NCBI RefSeq assembly: GCF_024244095.1
Contig: NW_026250677.1
Span: 1-64,000, forward strand
DNA from: Nematocida homosporus
Taxonomy: Eukaryota; Microsporidia
Direction: 5' to 3'
DNA length: 64,000 nucleotides
Part shown: positions 47,276 to 57,486 of the stretch, piece by piece
How positions within the stretch are numbered: position 1 is the first letter of the stretch
How the letters are laid out: each line of letters starts with the position of its first letter
Position numbers and translations under genes: made by a program
Notes under the pieces: model-generated
Databases searched by the model: none
The model's input: the letters and a program-made list of their open reading frames with translations, nothing else
Told to the model about the DNA's origin: nothing

Positions 47276-47891
47276 AAATGAGTTAGTATTACGTTAAGTT
47301 GGGTTGAGTTAAGTTGGGTTAAGTTGGGTTGATGTGGGTTGGGTTGAGTTGGGTTAGTATGGGGTTGGGTTTTGTTTGAGTTTAGTGTAATGTGGTGTTG
47401 TGTGGTGTTAAGTTGTTGGCAAGTTAGATTGTATTAAGTCAGGTTGATGTGATGTGGTGTGGTGTTAAGTTTAGTAAGGTGTAGTATAGTAAAGTAAAGT
47501 GTACTGTAGAGTATAGTTTAGTAAGGTGTAATAAAGCAAAGTGTAGTAGAGTAGAGTATAGTATAGTTTAGCAGAGTATAGTAAAGTGTAGTCTACTGTA
47601 GTGTTAGTTTAGTTTAGTGTAGTAGAGTAGAGAACAAATCAATCAGAGCCGGCTAGTTTATGGAAGGTCTAGAGACAATAAAGCAACAGCATACCCACTA
47701 GATAGACAAACTATTTACGCACTATCTGCAATTATCTCACTATAAATTGGTTGTATTAAGTTAAGTTAAGATTGGTATGAGTTGGTATTGGGTAAAGGTG
47801 TATTGTAACTCAACCTAACCCACATCAACGTTAACTTAACTCAACCCACATCAACCCCACTCCATACTAACTCAATGGACTCTTTTTATTT
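47276..47891. repeat. 630-bp divergent spacer with mirrored arrays
   Basis: 47285-47400 is a G/T-rich GGTTGAGTTAAGTTGGG array; 47455-47635 is a GTAGAGTATAGTATAG array; 47805-47875 is an A/C-rich AACTCAACCCACATCAACC array before the Med4-like ATG. No RNA gene seen. Confidence 0.6.
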
Positions 47892-48449
47892 ATGGATGAG
47901 CTATTTAGGAAGAATAGTGACGAATTAGTTAGTCTTTTGACCGAGTTAAATCGAGTAAGTACGGGAGTAGGAGAGAATTTAGTTGTACGGAAGGAGTTAT
48001 TGCGTAAGATTAAGGCAGTAGCTGAAGAATTAGACTTAATTTATCGAGTGAGTTTAGAAGGTTTCAATAAGGAGAATGAAGAAGTCTCTGAGAGTGTATT
48101 CCTAATTGCCAAACGACTATTCAATGAGATAGAAGAGAAAGAAGTCTGGCTGCAAGAGGCCAAAGCCATAGTAGCCGATTCCGAACGAGAATTATCCGGA
48201 GGTTTAGAGGCAGTTTTAGAGTATAGCCAACTATTAGCCAAGTACAGCAAGTGCCCATTACTATGGACTGAAGGTACGCCTTTAGAAGGTCGATTCCCCG
48301 CCTATCCAACCGATGAAATCATTCAGCAGTCCATTTTACGAATCGAAAGAGAAAAGAAAGTCACCAAGTCCAAACCCAAAGCAATAACCCAAGAAGAATC
48401 TAATATCCCCGAACATTCCCCGGAGGAAGAGTTCAAATTCGAGTTTTAG
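47892..48449 (+). CDS. Mediator subunit 4-like protein
   Basis: 185 residues, coiled-coil-like throughout the first 120 residues. The segment AVLEYSQLLAKYSKCPLLW...PAYPTDEIIQQSIL fits the characteristic Med4 C-terminal part: 'YA-x2-I-S', then a Ser-Pro/Trp-containing loop and 'P-x-YPT-x2-x2-R/S-G/I-L'. Med4 is a Mediator middle-module subunit linking activators to RNA polymerase II. The tail is acidic. Family assignment rests on this one motif and helical content. Confidence 0.58.
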   Translation: MDELFRKNSDELVSLLTELNRVSTGVGENLVVRKELLRKIKAVAEELDLIYRVSLEGFNKENEEVSESVFLIAKRLFNEIEEKEVWLQEAKAIVADSERELSGGLEAVLEYSQLLAKYSKCPLLWTEGTPLEGRFPAYPTDEIIQQSILRIEREKKVTKSKPKAITQEESNIPEHSPEEEFKFEF

Positions 48450-49361
48450 TCTACTACTAAGGTAGTACCAGCCCGTGTGGTGGCTTAGTAGCCCTGTAAT
48501 AAACAAGTTAAGTTAGTATTGAGTTAGTATTGAGTTTAGTTAGGTGTGGTGTGGTGGAGTTTAGTTAAGTATTGAGTTAGTATTGAGTTTAGTTAGTATT
48601 AAGTTGAATGCTTTGCTGCTTGTTACTACCTAATCCTACACAGTTTAGGGTGCTTTGCTATATACACTAAATATTGCTCCTCCTCAGCACATCCTAATGC
48701 TGTCCTATATCACGCACTAATACCGTCCTACATCACATACTAGTGTGTACGAACACCATCCTACATCAGACTAACCTACACTAACACCATCCTACATCAC
48801 ACTAACCCAATACTAACACATTACACACTAACCTACACTAATACCATCACACAATAACACACACTAACCCAATACCAACCTCACCTTTATTATATACTAA
48901 CTTGGCACAACTTTATACACCTTTATACACCCAAATACACCTTTACACACCTTTATTCTATACCACATAAACCTCACATAGACTCACATAAACCTAGCAC
49001 AAACTCACATAAACCCTACATAACCCCATATAAACCCTACACAACCCCACACAACTCCACCTAAACCCACCTAAACCCACCTAAACCCACATAACACCAC
49101 ACCACACCTAACTCAATTTCACAGTAACTTTACCTAACCCAATAATAAACACAGTAACTTTAGCTAAAATATTCGAAATTTGAGAAAAATTTGCAGCTCA
49201 GCCCGGCCCTCAATAAATTTACTAATTAAAAAGCCATTTTTTTCCTTTTTCGTTCGCAACACTTTCTATTTTAGGTATTTTTTGGGATTTTCCTTTTTCG
49301 TCCGCAATTCTTCTACTATATAAGAAGCTCATTTCTCCAGCTAAAATATTATAAAATTCAG
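48450..49361. repeat. 912-bp spacer with several repeat tracts
   Basis: 48510-48610: AGTATTGAGTTTAGTTAGG units downstream of Med4-like. 48700-48900: ACTAACACCATCCTACATC units. 48930-49100: CACATAAACCTACACAACC-type tract. 49140-49230: A/T-rich transition to the RCC1 promoter. No gene seen. Confidence 0.6.
49242..49323 (+). promoter_or_regulatory. direct repeat and TATA box upstream of RCC1
   Basis: TTCCTTTTTCGTTCGCAA (49242-49259) recurs with one change (C for T) at 49290-49307, 48 bp apart. TATATAA follows at 49317-49323, about 38 bp from the ATG. The repeat is not seen elsewhere in the window. Confidence 0.5.
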
Positions 49362-52300
49362 ATGGGTTTTTTCAATACAATGACGAATAGTTTTAGAAGA
49401 ATTATAACTCAGGTCTTTGTCTGGGGGTCCAATGATAGTGAGCAACATGGTGATAAGTCCGATGTATACGAGCGAGTCCTTCCCTTTCCTCTTTCTTATT
49501 TTGATGATAAGAAAATTGTAAGGGTTATCTGTGGTGGGATGCATTCCTTTGCCATCTCAGCCGAGGGTCAATTATACTCTTGGGGTTGTAATGATGAAGG
49601 TGTTTTAGGCCGAGGAGGTTCAAACGATTCCGAACCAGCCCAAGTTATCTTTAAGGAAAAGAACGTTGCAGTAACTCATGTAGCAGCTGGTGATTCTATT
49701 TCAGCTGCTATAGATAAGGCCGGTCGTTTATGGACTTGGGGAGTCTTTCGTGGGGATAATGGTAAGATAGGTCATTCAGTTACAGCTGAAGATAAGATTG
49801 TTGATATTCAATGGACACCTTTACTAGTAGAAGGTCATCGTTTTAAGGAAGTTTATGCCGGGTGTAATCACTTACTAGCTATTGACTTAGATGAAAATCT
49901 TTGGGCTTGGGGTGATTCAGCTGGAGGTAAATTAGGGTATAAAACTACTCGGAATACTAAGAAGAATGCTTTAAAACCAAGAATTACTCTCAGGAATATT
50001 CAAGGGGCCGGAGCAGGTGCTCATCATTCTTTAGCCTTTCAAGTAGATAGAATGATTAACCGGAATAGAAGGGGGAGAAGAATTAGTCCTTCTCGTCGGG
50101 TAGAAGTAGATTTTTATGACTCAGAAGGTAATAGATACTATGTAACTGACCGAATTACAGCTACTAAGGCTTATGATCAGGTTTTATTATGTTGTCCAGA
50201 TAATGATATTGTTCCTATTGTTCCTATTAAGACTTGTCGGGAGAGAGTAGTTTGTACCAGGAAAGTAGTACCTTATGCTTATCCTGGGGAGACTCAAGTG
50301 CATAGTGAGGCTGAGTTGGTTGTTTCAGAGACACCGACTGGTCGAGGTCTTCTAACTGGGGCTAAGAAGTTCAAGTACGAGTCTAAAGAGGCCCGGAAGG
50401 AGAGAGAAGCTCAACCCCTGCAGCAAAGACAGCAAACTTTAGCAGAAAGAAGAGCCCGGAATAGAAGAGCACGTCAGGAGAGAAGAGCCCGAGGAGAACC
50501 AAGGTATCCGACTAGGTACCTTTCCCACTTAGTTAACTTAGCCCGAGAACCAGACGAGTCTTCTGAAGAGTATCGCTTATTCACTGCTGGGAACAATAAC
50601 TACAGCCAGTTAACAGCTGAAGAGTATGCAGCTGCTGCCGCACGAGGTGGTTGGGCCTTCCGCAGTCATGTGCCCATCCGTCGAGATGATGAGAGCAGCA
50701 ATGAGGAGGGTGTTGGTGTTGGTCAATCTGCTACTGCTACTGATAATGCTACTACTACTACTGCTACTGATAACCAAACTCAATCTACTACTGATAACTC
50801 TACTCAATCTGCTACTGCTACTACTGATAACTCCACTCAACCTAATACTACTACTACTGATAACTCCACTCAATCTACTCAACCTAATACTGATAACTCC
50901 ACTCAAACTCAACCTCAACTTAATTCTATGTTACCCGATTCAGTAAGGAAGGTAATGGGAGGCACGCATAGTTCACACTTACTAGACCAGGAAGGTACAC
51001 TTTGGGCTGTAGGTCGGAATGACTCGGGTCAGTTGGGTGTAGGAGACTTTAAAGATCGTTCTGAATTTACGCGGTGTCAAATTCCTGATAAGGTTACTGA
51101 CTTTTCTATTACGGCTAATCATGGTTTAGCTTTATCTAAGGGTGAGTTGTATAGTTGGGGATTTGGTGAGTGTGGCCAATTAGGTCGGGAAGTAGATAAG
51201 GATCATACTCCGAGTAAAGTTGAATTTCCTGTGGCTGGTCCTATTATTAGTGCTTCAGCTGGTGGTCAACATTCAGTAGCTGTAGCTGCTATTGATGTAA
51301 CTACTCTTAAGGATGTATTAGATGAATCTTGTTTATTTACTGTACCTGTAGCTGATAATGTTTACTTTTCACGAGTCTTTCCGGCTGATGATTGGCGTAT
51401 CTTTTATGAAGATATTATGAAGTTTAAAGATAGGATTGATAAGCGAGAACCTATTCAACGGGAGAAAGGCTTTCCTAAAGGAGGTAAGGTAAAAGAGACT
51501 TTAATGCAGTATGCTTATGCTTTATATAATATCTATGAAGAGGAGAAGGTCTTACATCCGGAAGAGTATGAGTGGTTGAATGAACTTGAAGATGCTTTTT
51601 TAGAGAAAGATCCGATGCCACAAGAATTAGGAGTAGGTTGTAGTCGTGATTATCTTACTTGGTTATCTAGACGGATTGATTTCTTTAAGGGTAGAGGGTT
51701 GTTACATGAAGCTTTGATTATGGATGATGAGATGACTTATCGTATTTACTGGGATCCTGATACACATAAAGATGTTTGGCAGAATGGTGGGGCTGATAAG
51801 CTTAATAGAGTTTGGGAGGCTTTTACTGAGCAGAATCCAGAGTGTTGTACTATGTTCCTTAACTTAAGTAAGTTGGAGCAGCAGGAAGTTTATCGGATGC
51901 TAGATTATACGCGTAGAGTAGTGACTGGGTACTTAGATAGAATACCTTGGGCTGATGTAGTACCAAGAGTTGGTCGCCAGATTAATTATGATCGGATTTC
52001 CAGTTATACTCCTTCTCGGCCTTATAAGTCCAAGAAAATGCTAGCTAAAGTAGCTGCAGAGAAGGAAGCAGCTGCTCGAGCTAATCAAATGCCTTTACCC
52101 GATGTATCTTATCTAAACAAAACTACTACTCCAACTGATATCACAACTATTACTCCAACTGATATCACAACTACCTCACCTGATATCACAACTAATAAGA
52201 TAAGTGTGACTAGTGAGAATGAAGTGACTAGTGAGAATGAAGTGACTAGTGAGAATGAAGTGACTAATGAGAATGAAGTGAGTAAGAAGCGCAAGTGCGA

Positions 52301-52859
52301 AAGTGAGAGAGATAGTGAGAGAGATAGTCATCCAGAGAGTCCTAAAAAATCCAAAAGAGTAGATAGTGCTGTTTCTTTATCTTCAAAACCAAAAGGTATT
52401 CTTGAGTCTTATAAGCGTAAATCTTCTGATAGGGATGAGTCTGAATCAAAAATCAAAAGAGAGTATCAATCATCTGGATGTGAGAGTAGTGGTAGTGTGA
52501 GTGGTAGTGAGAGTGGTAGTGAGAGTGGTAGTGAGAGGAGTGGTAGTGGGGTGGAAGAAGAAAGCTTAGAAATGAGTACTTCTGTTTCTGCTCCTGAACC
52601 GGTTACTTGTGCTATGATAACTAAACCGCCTACTTTGCATAGTTCAAGTCCTTCGGAAACGGATTATGATGGTGAAAGTGATTTGGAAGATAGTGAGATG
52701 AGTGAGATGAGTGATGGTAGTGATAGTGATCGGGATTCTTTATCTACTCAAACAGAAACTAGTTTTAGTGAATCGTGTGGTGCTGAAATGAGTGTATCGG
52801 AGGATAATAAGCTTGCTAAAGAAGAGACTCTTAAAAATCAATCTGAGTTATCTAGTTAA
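49362..52859 (+). CDS. RCC1-type regulator (Ran GEF), greatly enlarged
   Basis: 1165 residues, versus about 420-480 for ordinary RCC1. Blades of the seven-bladed propeller are visible as GGMHSFAISAEGQLYSWGCNDEGVLGRGG, AAGDSISAAIDKAGRLWTWG, AGCNHLLAIDLDENLWAWG (residues about 18-225), and again as GGTHSSHLLDQEGTLWAVGRNDSGQLG and GELYSWGFGECGQLG (about 530-645). Between them is a 300-residue insert: Arg-rich (about 228-400), then Ser/Thr/Asn/Gln repeats (about 455-520, DNSTQ). After the propeller come about 250 mostly helical residues of unknown kind, then Ser/Glu-rich low complexity with basic clusters (KKRKCE, PKKSKRV) likely acting as NLSs. Chromatin-bound Ran nucleotide exchange is inferred, alongside importin-alpha at 25645. 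Confidence 0.85.
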   Translation: MGFFNTMTNSFRRIITQVFVWGSNDSEQHGDKSDVYERVLPFPLSYFDDKKIVRVICGGMHSFAISAEGQLYSWGCNDEGVLGRGGSNDSEPAQVIFKEKNVAVTHVAAGDSISAAIDKAGRLWTWGVFRGDNGKIGHSVTAEDKIVDIQWTPLLVEGHRFKEVYAGCNHLLAIDLDENLWAWGDSAGGKLGYKTTRNTKKNALKPRITLRNIQGAGAGAHHSLAFQVDRMINRNRRGRRISPSRRVEVDFYDSEGNRYYVTDRITATKAYDQVLLCCPDNDIVPIVPIKTCRERVVCTRKVVPYAYPGETQVHSEAELVVSETPTGRGLLTGAKKFKYESKEARKEREAQPLQQRQQTLAERRARNRRARQERRARGEPRYPTRYLSHLVNLAREPDESSEEYRLFTAGNNNYSQLTAEEYAAAAARGGWAFRSHVPIRRDDESSNEEGVGVGQSATATDNATTTTATDNQTQSTTDNSTQSATATTDNSTQPNTTTTDNSTQSTQPNTDNSTQTQPQLNSMLPDSVRKVMGGTHSSHLLDQEGTLWAVGRNDSGQLGVGDFKDRSEFTRCQIPDKVTDFSITANHGLALSKGELYSWGFGECGQLGREVDKDHTPSKVEFPVAGPIISASAGGQHSVAVAAIDVTTLKDVLDESCLFTVPVADNVYFSRVFPADDWRIFYEDIMKFKDRIDKREPIQREKGFPKGGKVKETLMQYAYALYNIYEEEKVLHPEEYEWLNELEDAFLEKDPMPQELGVGCSRDYLTWLSRRIDFFKGRGLLHEALIMDDEMTYRIYWDPDTHKDVWQNGGADKLNRVWEAFTEQNPECCTMFLNLSKLEQQEVYRMLDYTRRVVTGYLDRIPWADVVPRVGRQINYDRISSYTPSRPYKSKKMLAKVAAEKEAAARANQMPLPDVSYLNKTTTPTDITTITPTDITTTSPDITTNKISVTSENEVTSENEVTSENEVTNENEVSKKRKCESERDSERDSHPESPKKSKRVDSAVSLSSKPKGILESYKRKSSDRDESESKIKREYQSSGCESSGSVSGSESGSESGSERSGSGVEEESLEMSTSVSAPEPVTCAMITKPPTLHSSSPSETDYDGESDLEDSEMSEMSDGSDSDRDSLSTQTETSFSESCGAEMSVSEDNKLAKEETLKNQSELSS

Positions 52860-54037
52860 GCTGTTTTGATCTTGTTTTTTGTTTTTGTTTTATCTTTAGA
52901 TTGTTTTATCTTATTTGAGTAGATGTTTTGATTTTTGTCTTATCTTATCTTATCTAATTTAACTTGGGTTGGTGTAGCTTTTTTAGAGATATGGTAAATA
53001 GCTCTATTGAGTCCTCCAGTTGTTGTGGTTGACTCTTTATCTATTTGGGACTCAGTACCTTCCTGTTGTTTAGGTCGTGTGCTGTTCTCCTGGTATAGCT
53101 AGGAAGTGAAGTTAAGTCGAGTTGAGGCGGGTAGTGAGATAGGGAGAAATGGAATGGTGCTTGAGTAAGTTGGAATGAATTGGAGAGGAATAGAGATGGA
53201 CTGGATTGAGATGGTGTTTTGAAATAAAAGAGTTACTTTAATATGGTGTTGAGTTGGTGTGTGTTAGGGTGTGTTAAGTGATGCTGGGTGTTACGTTGTG
53301 GTGTGTTACTTTGATATGGTATTAAGTGAGATAGGGTGTGTTATGGTATTAGATGGTGTGTTACTTTGATATGGTATTAAATGAAATGAGTTACTTTGAT
53401 ATGGCATTAAGTTGATATGGTATTAGGTTGATATGGTGTTAGGTGAGATGAGTTACGTTGTGGTGATAATTCGTATTTGAAATGCCTATCTGAGGTGTCC
53501 AATGCGTTGCTAAGTGAGTATTGAGTCAGTATTGGGTTAGTATTATTGGGTTAGTGCGGTATTCAGAGTATCTACCACTATTCTTGGCTTATGCACATGG
53601 GTTCTGGGCTTGTGTTAGTTGAGTTGCAGTCTGTTTCGCAGGAGTTACACACAAGTCAACATATCTTTATTCCTCATCAGTAGTGCTAAGAATAGGAGAT
53701 CAAATTGAACTCCGAGATTGGCATAATACAACTCCCAACTACAAATACAGAATGGAATTAGCTTAAGAAGATACCAACTCAATTGGGTACTATACACGTC
53801 ATACTCACTACTCACTACTTGATACTATTCACTACTCACTACTCACTACTTGATACTATTCACTACTCACTACTCACTACTCACTACTCACTACTATCTT
53901 AATTATATCTTGGTAGAAGTTAGTATTGGTTGGTAATGGGGTGCTGCCACTCAGTAATACGACAGCTAGTATGAAGTAGATATTGAGTGAGTTGCCGGGA
54001 AATGAAACGAATATAGTGGGAGGAAGGACTCTTTTTT
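52860..54037. repeat. 1.18-kb spacer with two distinct tandem arrays
   Basis: 53224-53465 carries TTACTTTGATATGGTATTA-type units four or five times with GTTGATATGGTGTTAGG variants. 53803-53893 is (CACTACT)n arranged in a higher-order unit with TTGATACTATT interruptions. 52990-53220 is G-rich unique sequence. No ORF or RNA gene seen. Confidence 0.6.
53803..53893. repeat. (ACTCACT)n tandem repeat
   Basis: A heptamer ACTCACT repeated about ten times, interrupted twice by TTGATACTATTC, giving a longer unit of about 38 bp. Confidence 0.8.
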
Positions 54038-54955
54038 ATGACGTGCTTAGATTTGGGTGTGAAAGACATAAAGAAAGTGGAAATGAGACATGAGGAGGAA
54101 CAGTATTTGGATTTGATTCGGGATATACTTGGTAAGGGAGCTGATAAGGAAGATCGGACTGGGACTGGGACTATTGCTGTTTTTGGTAATATGGCTAGAT
54201 ATTCGCTTAGAGATAATACTTTTCCTCTTTTAACAACTAAACGGGTTAATCTGCGCTTGGTAATTGAAGAACTACTCTTCTTTGTACGAGGTGAAACTGA
54301 TAATCGGATTTTGAAAGAGAAAAACGTACATATCTGGGATCTTAATGGGACGAAAGAGTTTTTGGCTTCTCGTGGGATTTCGCGACGAGAAGATGATTTG
54401 GGACCTATCTATGGATTTCAGTGGCGGCATTTTGGGGCGCAGTATACGACCTGTGAAGCTGATTATGCTAATCAAGGAGTTGACCAGCTTAATTGGGTTA
54501 TTAATGAACTGAAACAAAATCCAACTAGTCGGCGTTTGGTGGTATCGGCTTGGAATCCGTGTGCTTTATCTGAGATGGCTTTGCCGCCTTGCCATGTTTT
54601 GTTTCAGTTTGCAGTTACGGGTGGCCGGCTTAACTTAATGCTCTATCAAAGATCGGGTGATGTTGGTTTGGGAGTGCCTTTTAATATTGCTAGTTATTCG
54701 TTGCTTTTGAAGATGGTATCTTACTTGACTAATATTCCTGAGGGTGAGTTTGTGCACACGATTGGTGATGCTCATATCTATCGCAACCATATTGAACAAC
54801 TTACGGAGCAGGCAACACGTACACCGCGGGCATTTCCTAAGGTACGTCTTGCTCCTGCTACGCCGCGTAAGTCTATTCAGGACTTCCAGGTCGAAGACTT
54901 TGTTCTGGAAGACTACGAGCCGCATCCTCCCATTAAAATGAAGATGTCAGCTTAG
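54038..54955 (+). CDS. TYMS: thymidylate synthase
   Basis: 305 residues. Core motifs are present: EDRTGTGTIAVFG (dUMP phosphate-binding Arg), QFRR-like RRLVVSAWNP, catalytic Cys185 in ALPPCHVLFQF, YQRSGDVGLGVPFNIASY (Arg and Asp/Asn contacts to dUMP), and HTIGDAHIYRNHI. It makes dTMP from dUMP using methylene-tetrahydrofolate. The first 16 residues are an extension beyond the conserved start (MRHEEEQYLDLIRDIL); translation could begin at that second Met (54086). A T6 tract just before ATG 54038 resembles the promoters of other genes here. Confidence 0.96.
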   Translation: MTCLDLGVKDIKKVEMRHEEEQYLDLIRDILGKGADKEDRTGTGTIAVFGNMARYSLRDNTFPLLTTKRVNLRLVIEELLFFVRGETDNRILKEKNVHIWDLNGTKEFLASRGISRREDDLGPIYGFQWRHFGAQYTTCEADYANQGVDQLNWVINELKQNPTSRRLVVSAWNPCALSEMALPPCHVLFQFAVTGGRLNLMLYQRSGDVGLGVPFNIASYSLLLKMVSYLTNIPEGEFVHTIGDAHIYRNHIEQLTEQATRTPRAFPKVRLAPATPRKSIQDFQVEDFVLEDYEPHPPIKMKMSA

Positions 54956-55200
54956 GTGGGTTAGTTTGGGTTGGGTTAGTTTGGGTTAGTTTGAGTTAGG
55001 TTGGATTGGGGCGAGCAATAAATTGGATTGTTATGGCTTGTGTCTATTGTTATGGGAGGGTATTGCGTTGATGTGGGCTGGGGTCGTATTATGATGGCAT
55101 CATAAAACATTATGAACAAATCACCTGATGGGTGTATGTGGATATAAAACAAACAGTATCATGTTAAGCATAAATAACCCGGCCATAATTAAACTCAATA

Positions 55201-56337
55201 ATGATACTGCTTCGCTACTCTGTTGTGGCTTTATGTCTGCTACTTAACCTAGTGTGGGGATTGTATGATTTCCAAAAGCCAGGGTACTTGTTTAATGTTG
55301 GTGCCAAACGGTTTATTGGCAAACTAAATAACAATCACTTGTACTTGGCGACGGATCCTAAAGATGCTAACTTAATTAGGATGAGTACAGTTGTTTCGGA
55401 TCAGGTTGCTAGTGCTGTTTTTAGCCTTACAAATCAATCGGGTGGCTCAATGTATATGGGCGCGGATAGAATTGCTGATCGAACTGGAGTAACTCTAAAG
55501 GCCAGTAACAGTGATTCTACGACTCGTTTCTATTACACCTCTCCTGCTTACATGGGCAGTCAAATGGTGCGGATTGGTCTACAGGGGCTGTGCCTGGATA
55601 TGAATAATAGTGATAACCTGGTCATGGTAGCTACTTGTGTTGATTCGAGCTCCCAATGGGTCCGCAACCAACTTTGGGTCTGGGTAACCCAGGATAAATA
55701 CAACGAAGATATCAAAACCAATTCGTTTGCCTATGATACCATTAATGGCTCTTCAGGCGCGCCCGATATTAACAACAATTCCACCGGCCTAACTACCCCT
55801 GCTAGCAAGGTAGTCAACTACTACAGCACTAAAGAGAACATCGGCTATCTCTATAACCGTGGCAGCAAAAAGTTCCTGGCTCTTGGCGATAACACCCAGT
55901 CTCTAAAGTTCCATAACCCTTCTGATATCAAACCTTTACCACTCTCTATCTTAGTTGGGTACACTAATAGCATTGGCACGTACCAGCTTATTGCTCGGGC
56001 AGCAGACGAACATACTCTTTCTCTCGGTACTAACGCCGGGTATGATGACCATCTAAACGTTCAACGTCTAGATCTTTTCGGTGGTCTGAGCTACGTTCAT
56101 ATGGGTCTCTACCATACAACCACTACAGCCAACCGACTGGCCATTTCACCTCCCTACTACAAAAACGAGCCTGCTTTCAAAATCCATCTCTACACGTACT
56201 GTCTAGCCGTTAACGAGCAAGACGAGTTCATTCGTACCAACTGCACTGATGACGACAATGGCACTCCTACCATGGACAATGACCGCCAGCTCTTTGAATT
56301 CTATTCCGCAGAAGATTTGAGCCGATGTTTACGCTAA
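55201..56337 (+). CDS. secreted two-repeat beta-trefoil (ricin-B-like) protein
   Basis: 378 residues with a signal peptide (MILLRYSVVALCLLLNLVWG). Two trefoil-type parts: the first has GYLFNVGAKRFIG and a GLCLDMNNSDNLVMVATC Cys element with QLWVW; the second has GYLYNRGSKKFLALG and TNCTDDDNG...QLFEF. The second half aligns well with the 638-1528 protein, including AFKI-x5-YC and the acidic turn. This is a distant copy of the cluster at 0.6-3.6 kb. Two Cys per repeat fit trefoil disulfides. Probably extracellular; ligand unknown. Confidence 0.78.
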   Translation: MILLRYSVVALCLLLNLVWGLYDFQKPGYLFNVGAKRFIGKLNNNHLYLATDPKDANLIRMSTVVSDQVASAVFSLTNQSGGSMYMGADRIADRTGVTLKASNSDSTTRFYYTSPAYMGSQMVRIGLQGLCLDMNNSDNLVMVATCVDSSSQWVRNQLWVWVTQDKYNEDIKTNSFAYDTINGSSGAPDINNNSTGLTTPASKVVNYYSTKENIGYLYNRGSKKFLALGDNTQSLKFHNPSDIKPLPLSILVGYTNSIGTYQLIARAADEHTLSLGTNAGYDDHLNVQRLDLFGGLSYVHMGLYHTTTTANRLAISPPYYKNEPAFKIHLYTYCLAVNEQDEFIRTNCTDDDNGTPTMDNDRQLFEFYSAEDLSRCLR

Positions 56338-56634
56338 GCCCATCTCCCATGCCAATTCAGCTAGCAATAAAGTCTTCACTAACTACTACTCCACAAGCAA
56401 CACATTGTAACAACATTATTGTTGCCAGCACCATAATATACTATTTGATTCATATCACACCACACCACACCACACCAACCCAACCCAACTCAATAAGAGG
56501 AACCTTTCTCCCCATGGACATGTCATTAATCCAATATCAAGCTAGTATTATACCTATTACATATTACATCACACAACGTATCTCAATATTATATTTATTC
56601 TATTGGCTACTTAGTTGACTACTTAGTTAGCCAT

Positions 56635-57486
56635 TTAATTGATTACTCCACTAATCACGTCCTTACGGCAAATAGGACATCCACCCGAGCGTTGCAAGTG
56701 CTGTTCAATGCACTTCATATGAAACCAATGCCGGCATTTAAGCACTCCACACACACTCGTCACTCGATAATCACTCAAACAAATCGGGCAACTATCTCTC
56801 TTCCCACCCCGAGTCACACCAGTCCCCACCTCAGCATATTTCCGCCGACTTACATACTTCTTCTTCAACTGCATTGGCCGTCCATCAATTACTCCCCCTA
56901 CTTCCTTCCGGTACAAAGCCGGCCCATCCGCCAAGTACCGCCACTGTTCCCTATCCCGACCCAGCACACCCACCCAATCCACTCCATTACTACTACCACT
57001 CACACCACTACTACCACTACCATTACCACCCACACCACCACCAACCATTCGACCACTACTCACTCTATTACTACTCCAAAGCAACCCACGCACTACCGCC
57101 TCCCCCACCATCTGTCCCTTCCTCCGCATTTCTTCTCTACTACTCACATTACTCACACTATTACTCACACTATTACTACTTACACTACTCACACTACTAC
57201 TCACATTACTACTACTACTTACACTATTACTTACACTACTCATACTATTACTACTTACACTATTACTATTACTTACACTATTACTATTACTACTTACACT
57301 ACTATTACTACTTACATTACTACTCACACTATTACTCATACTATTACTACTACTCACATTAATACCATTACTAATTACACCACCACTACTCACACCAATA
57401 CCAATACCAATACCATCACCACTACTATTACTATTACTTACACTAATATCATTACTTTTAGACAATCTAAAACCATGCGATGGCAT
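56635..57486 (-). CDS. RING-H2 finger protein with Ser/Asn/Val repeats
   Basis: 283 residues from ATG 57486. The C-terminus (about 235-280) has a RING-H2: CPICLSDY...C-K-C-RHWFHMKCIEQHL...CPICRK (C3H2C3 pattern). It is a likely E3 ubiquitin ligase. The N-terminal half is low complexity: SNSVSSNSMSSVSN-type repeats (about 25-120). Its ATG and the ATG of the divergent ORF overlap in the same CATG (57484-57487). No TM segment or signal peptide. Confidence 0.85.
   Translation of the reverse strand: MPSHGFRLSKSNDISVSNSNSSGDGIGIGIGVSSGGVISNGINVSSSNSMSNSVSSNVSSNSSVSSNSNSVSNSNSVSSNSMSSVSNSVSSSSNVSSSVSSVSSNSVSNSVSNVSSREEMRRKGQMVGEAVVRGLLWSSNRVSSGRMVGGGVGGNGSGSSGVSGSSNGVDWVGVLGRDREQWRYLADGPALYRKEVGGVIDGRPMQLKKKYVSRRKYAEVGTGVTRGGKRDSCPICLSDYRVTSVCGVLKCRHWFHMKCIEQHLQRSGGCPICRKDVISGVIN

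Noticed and set aside
56325..56618. plus-strand 97-residue ORF after the 378-residue trefoil gene
   Set aside because: Overlaps the 3' end of that gene in another frame and reads through the A/C-rich spacer repeat; no family features.
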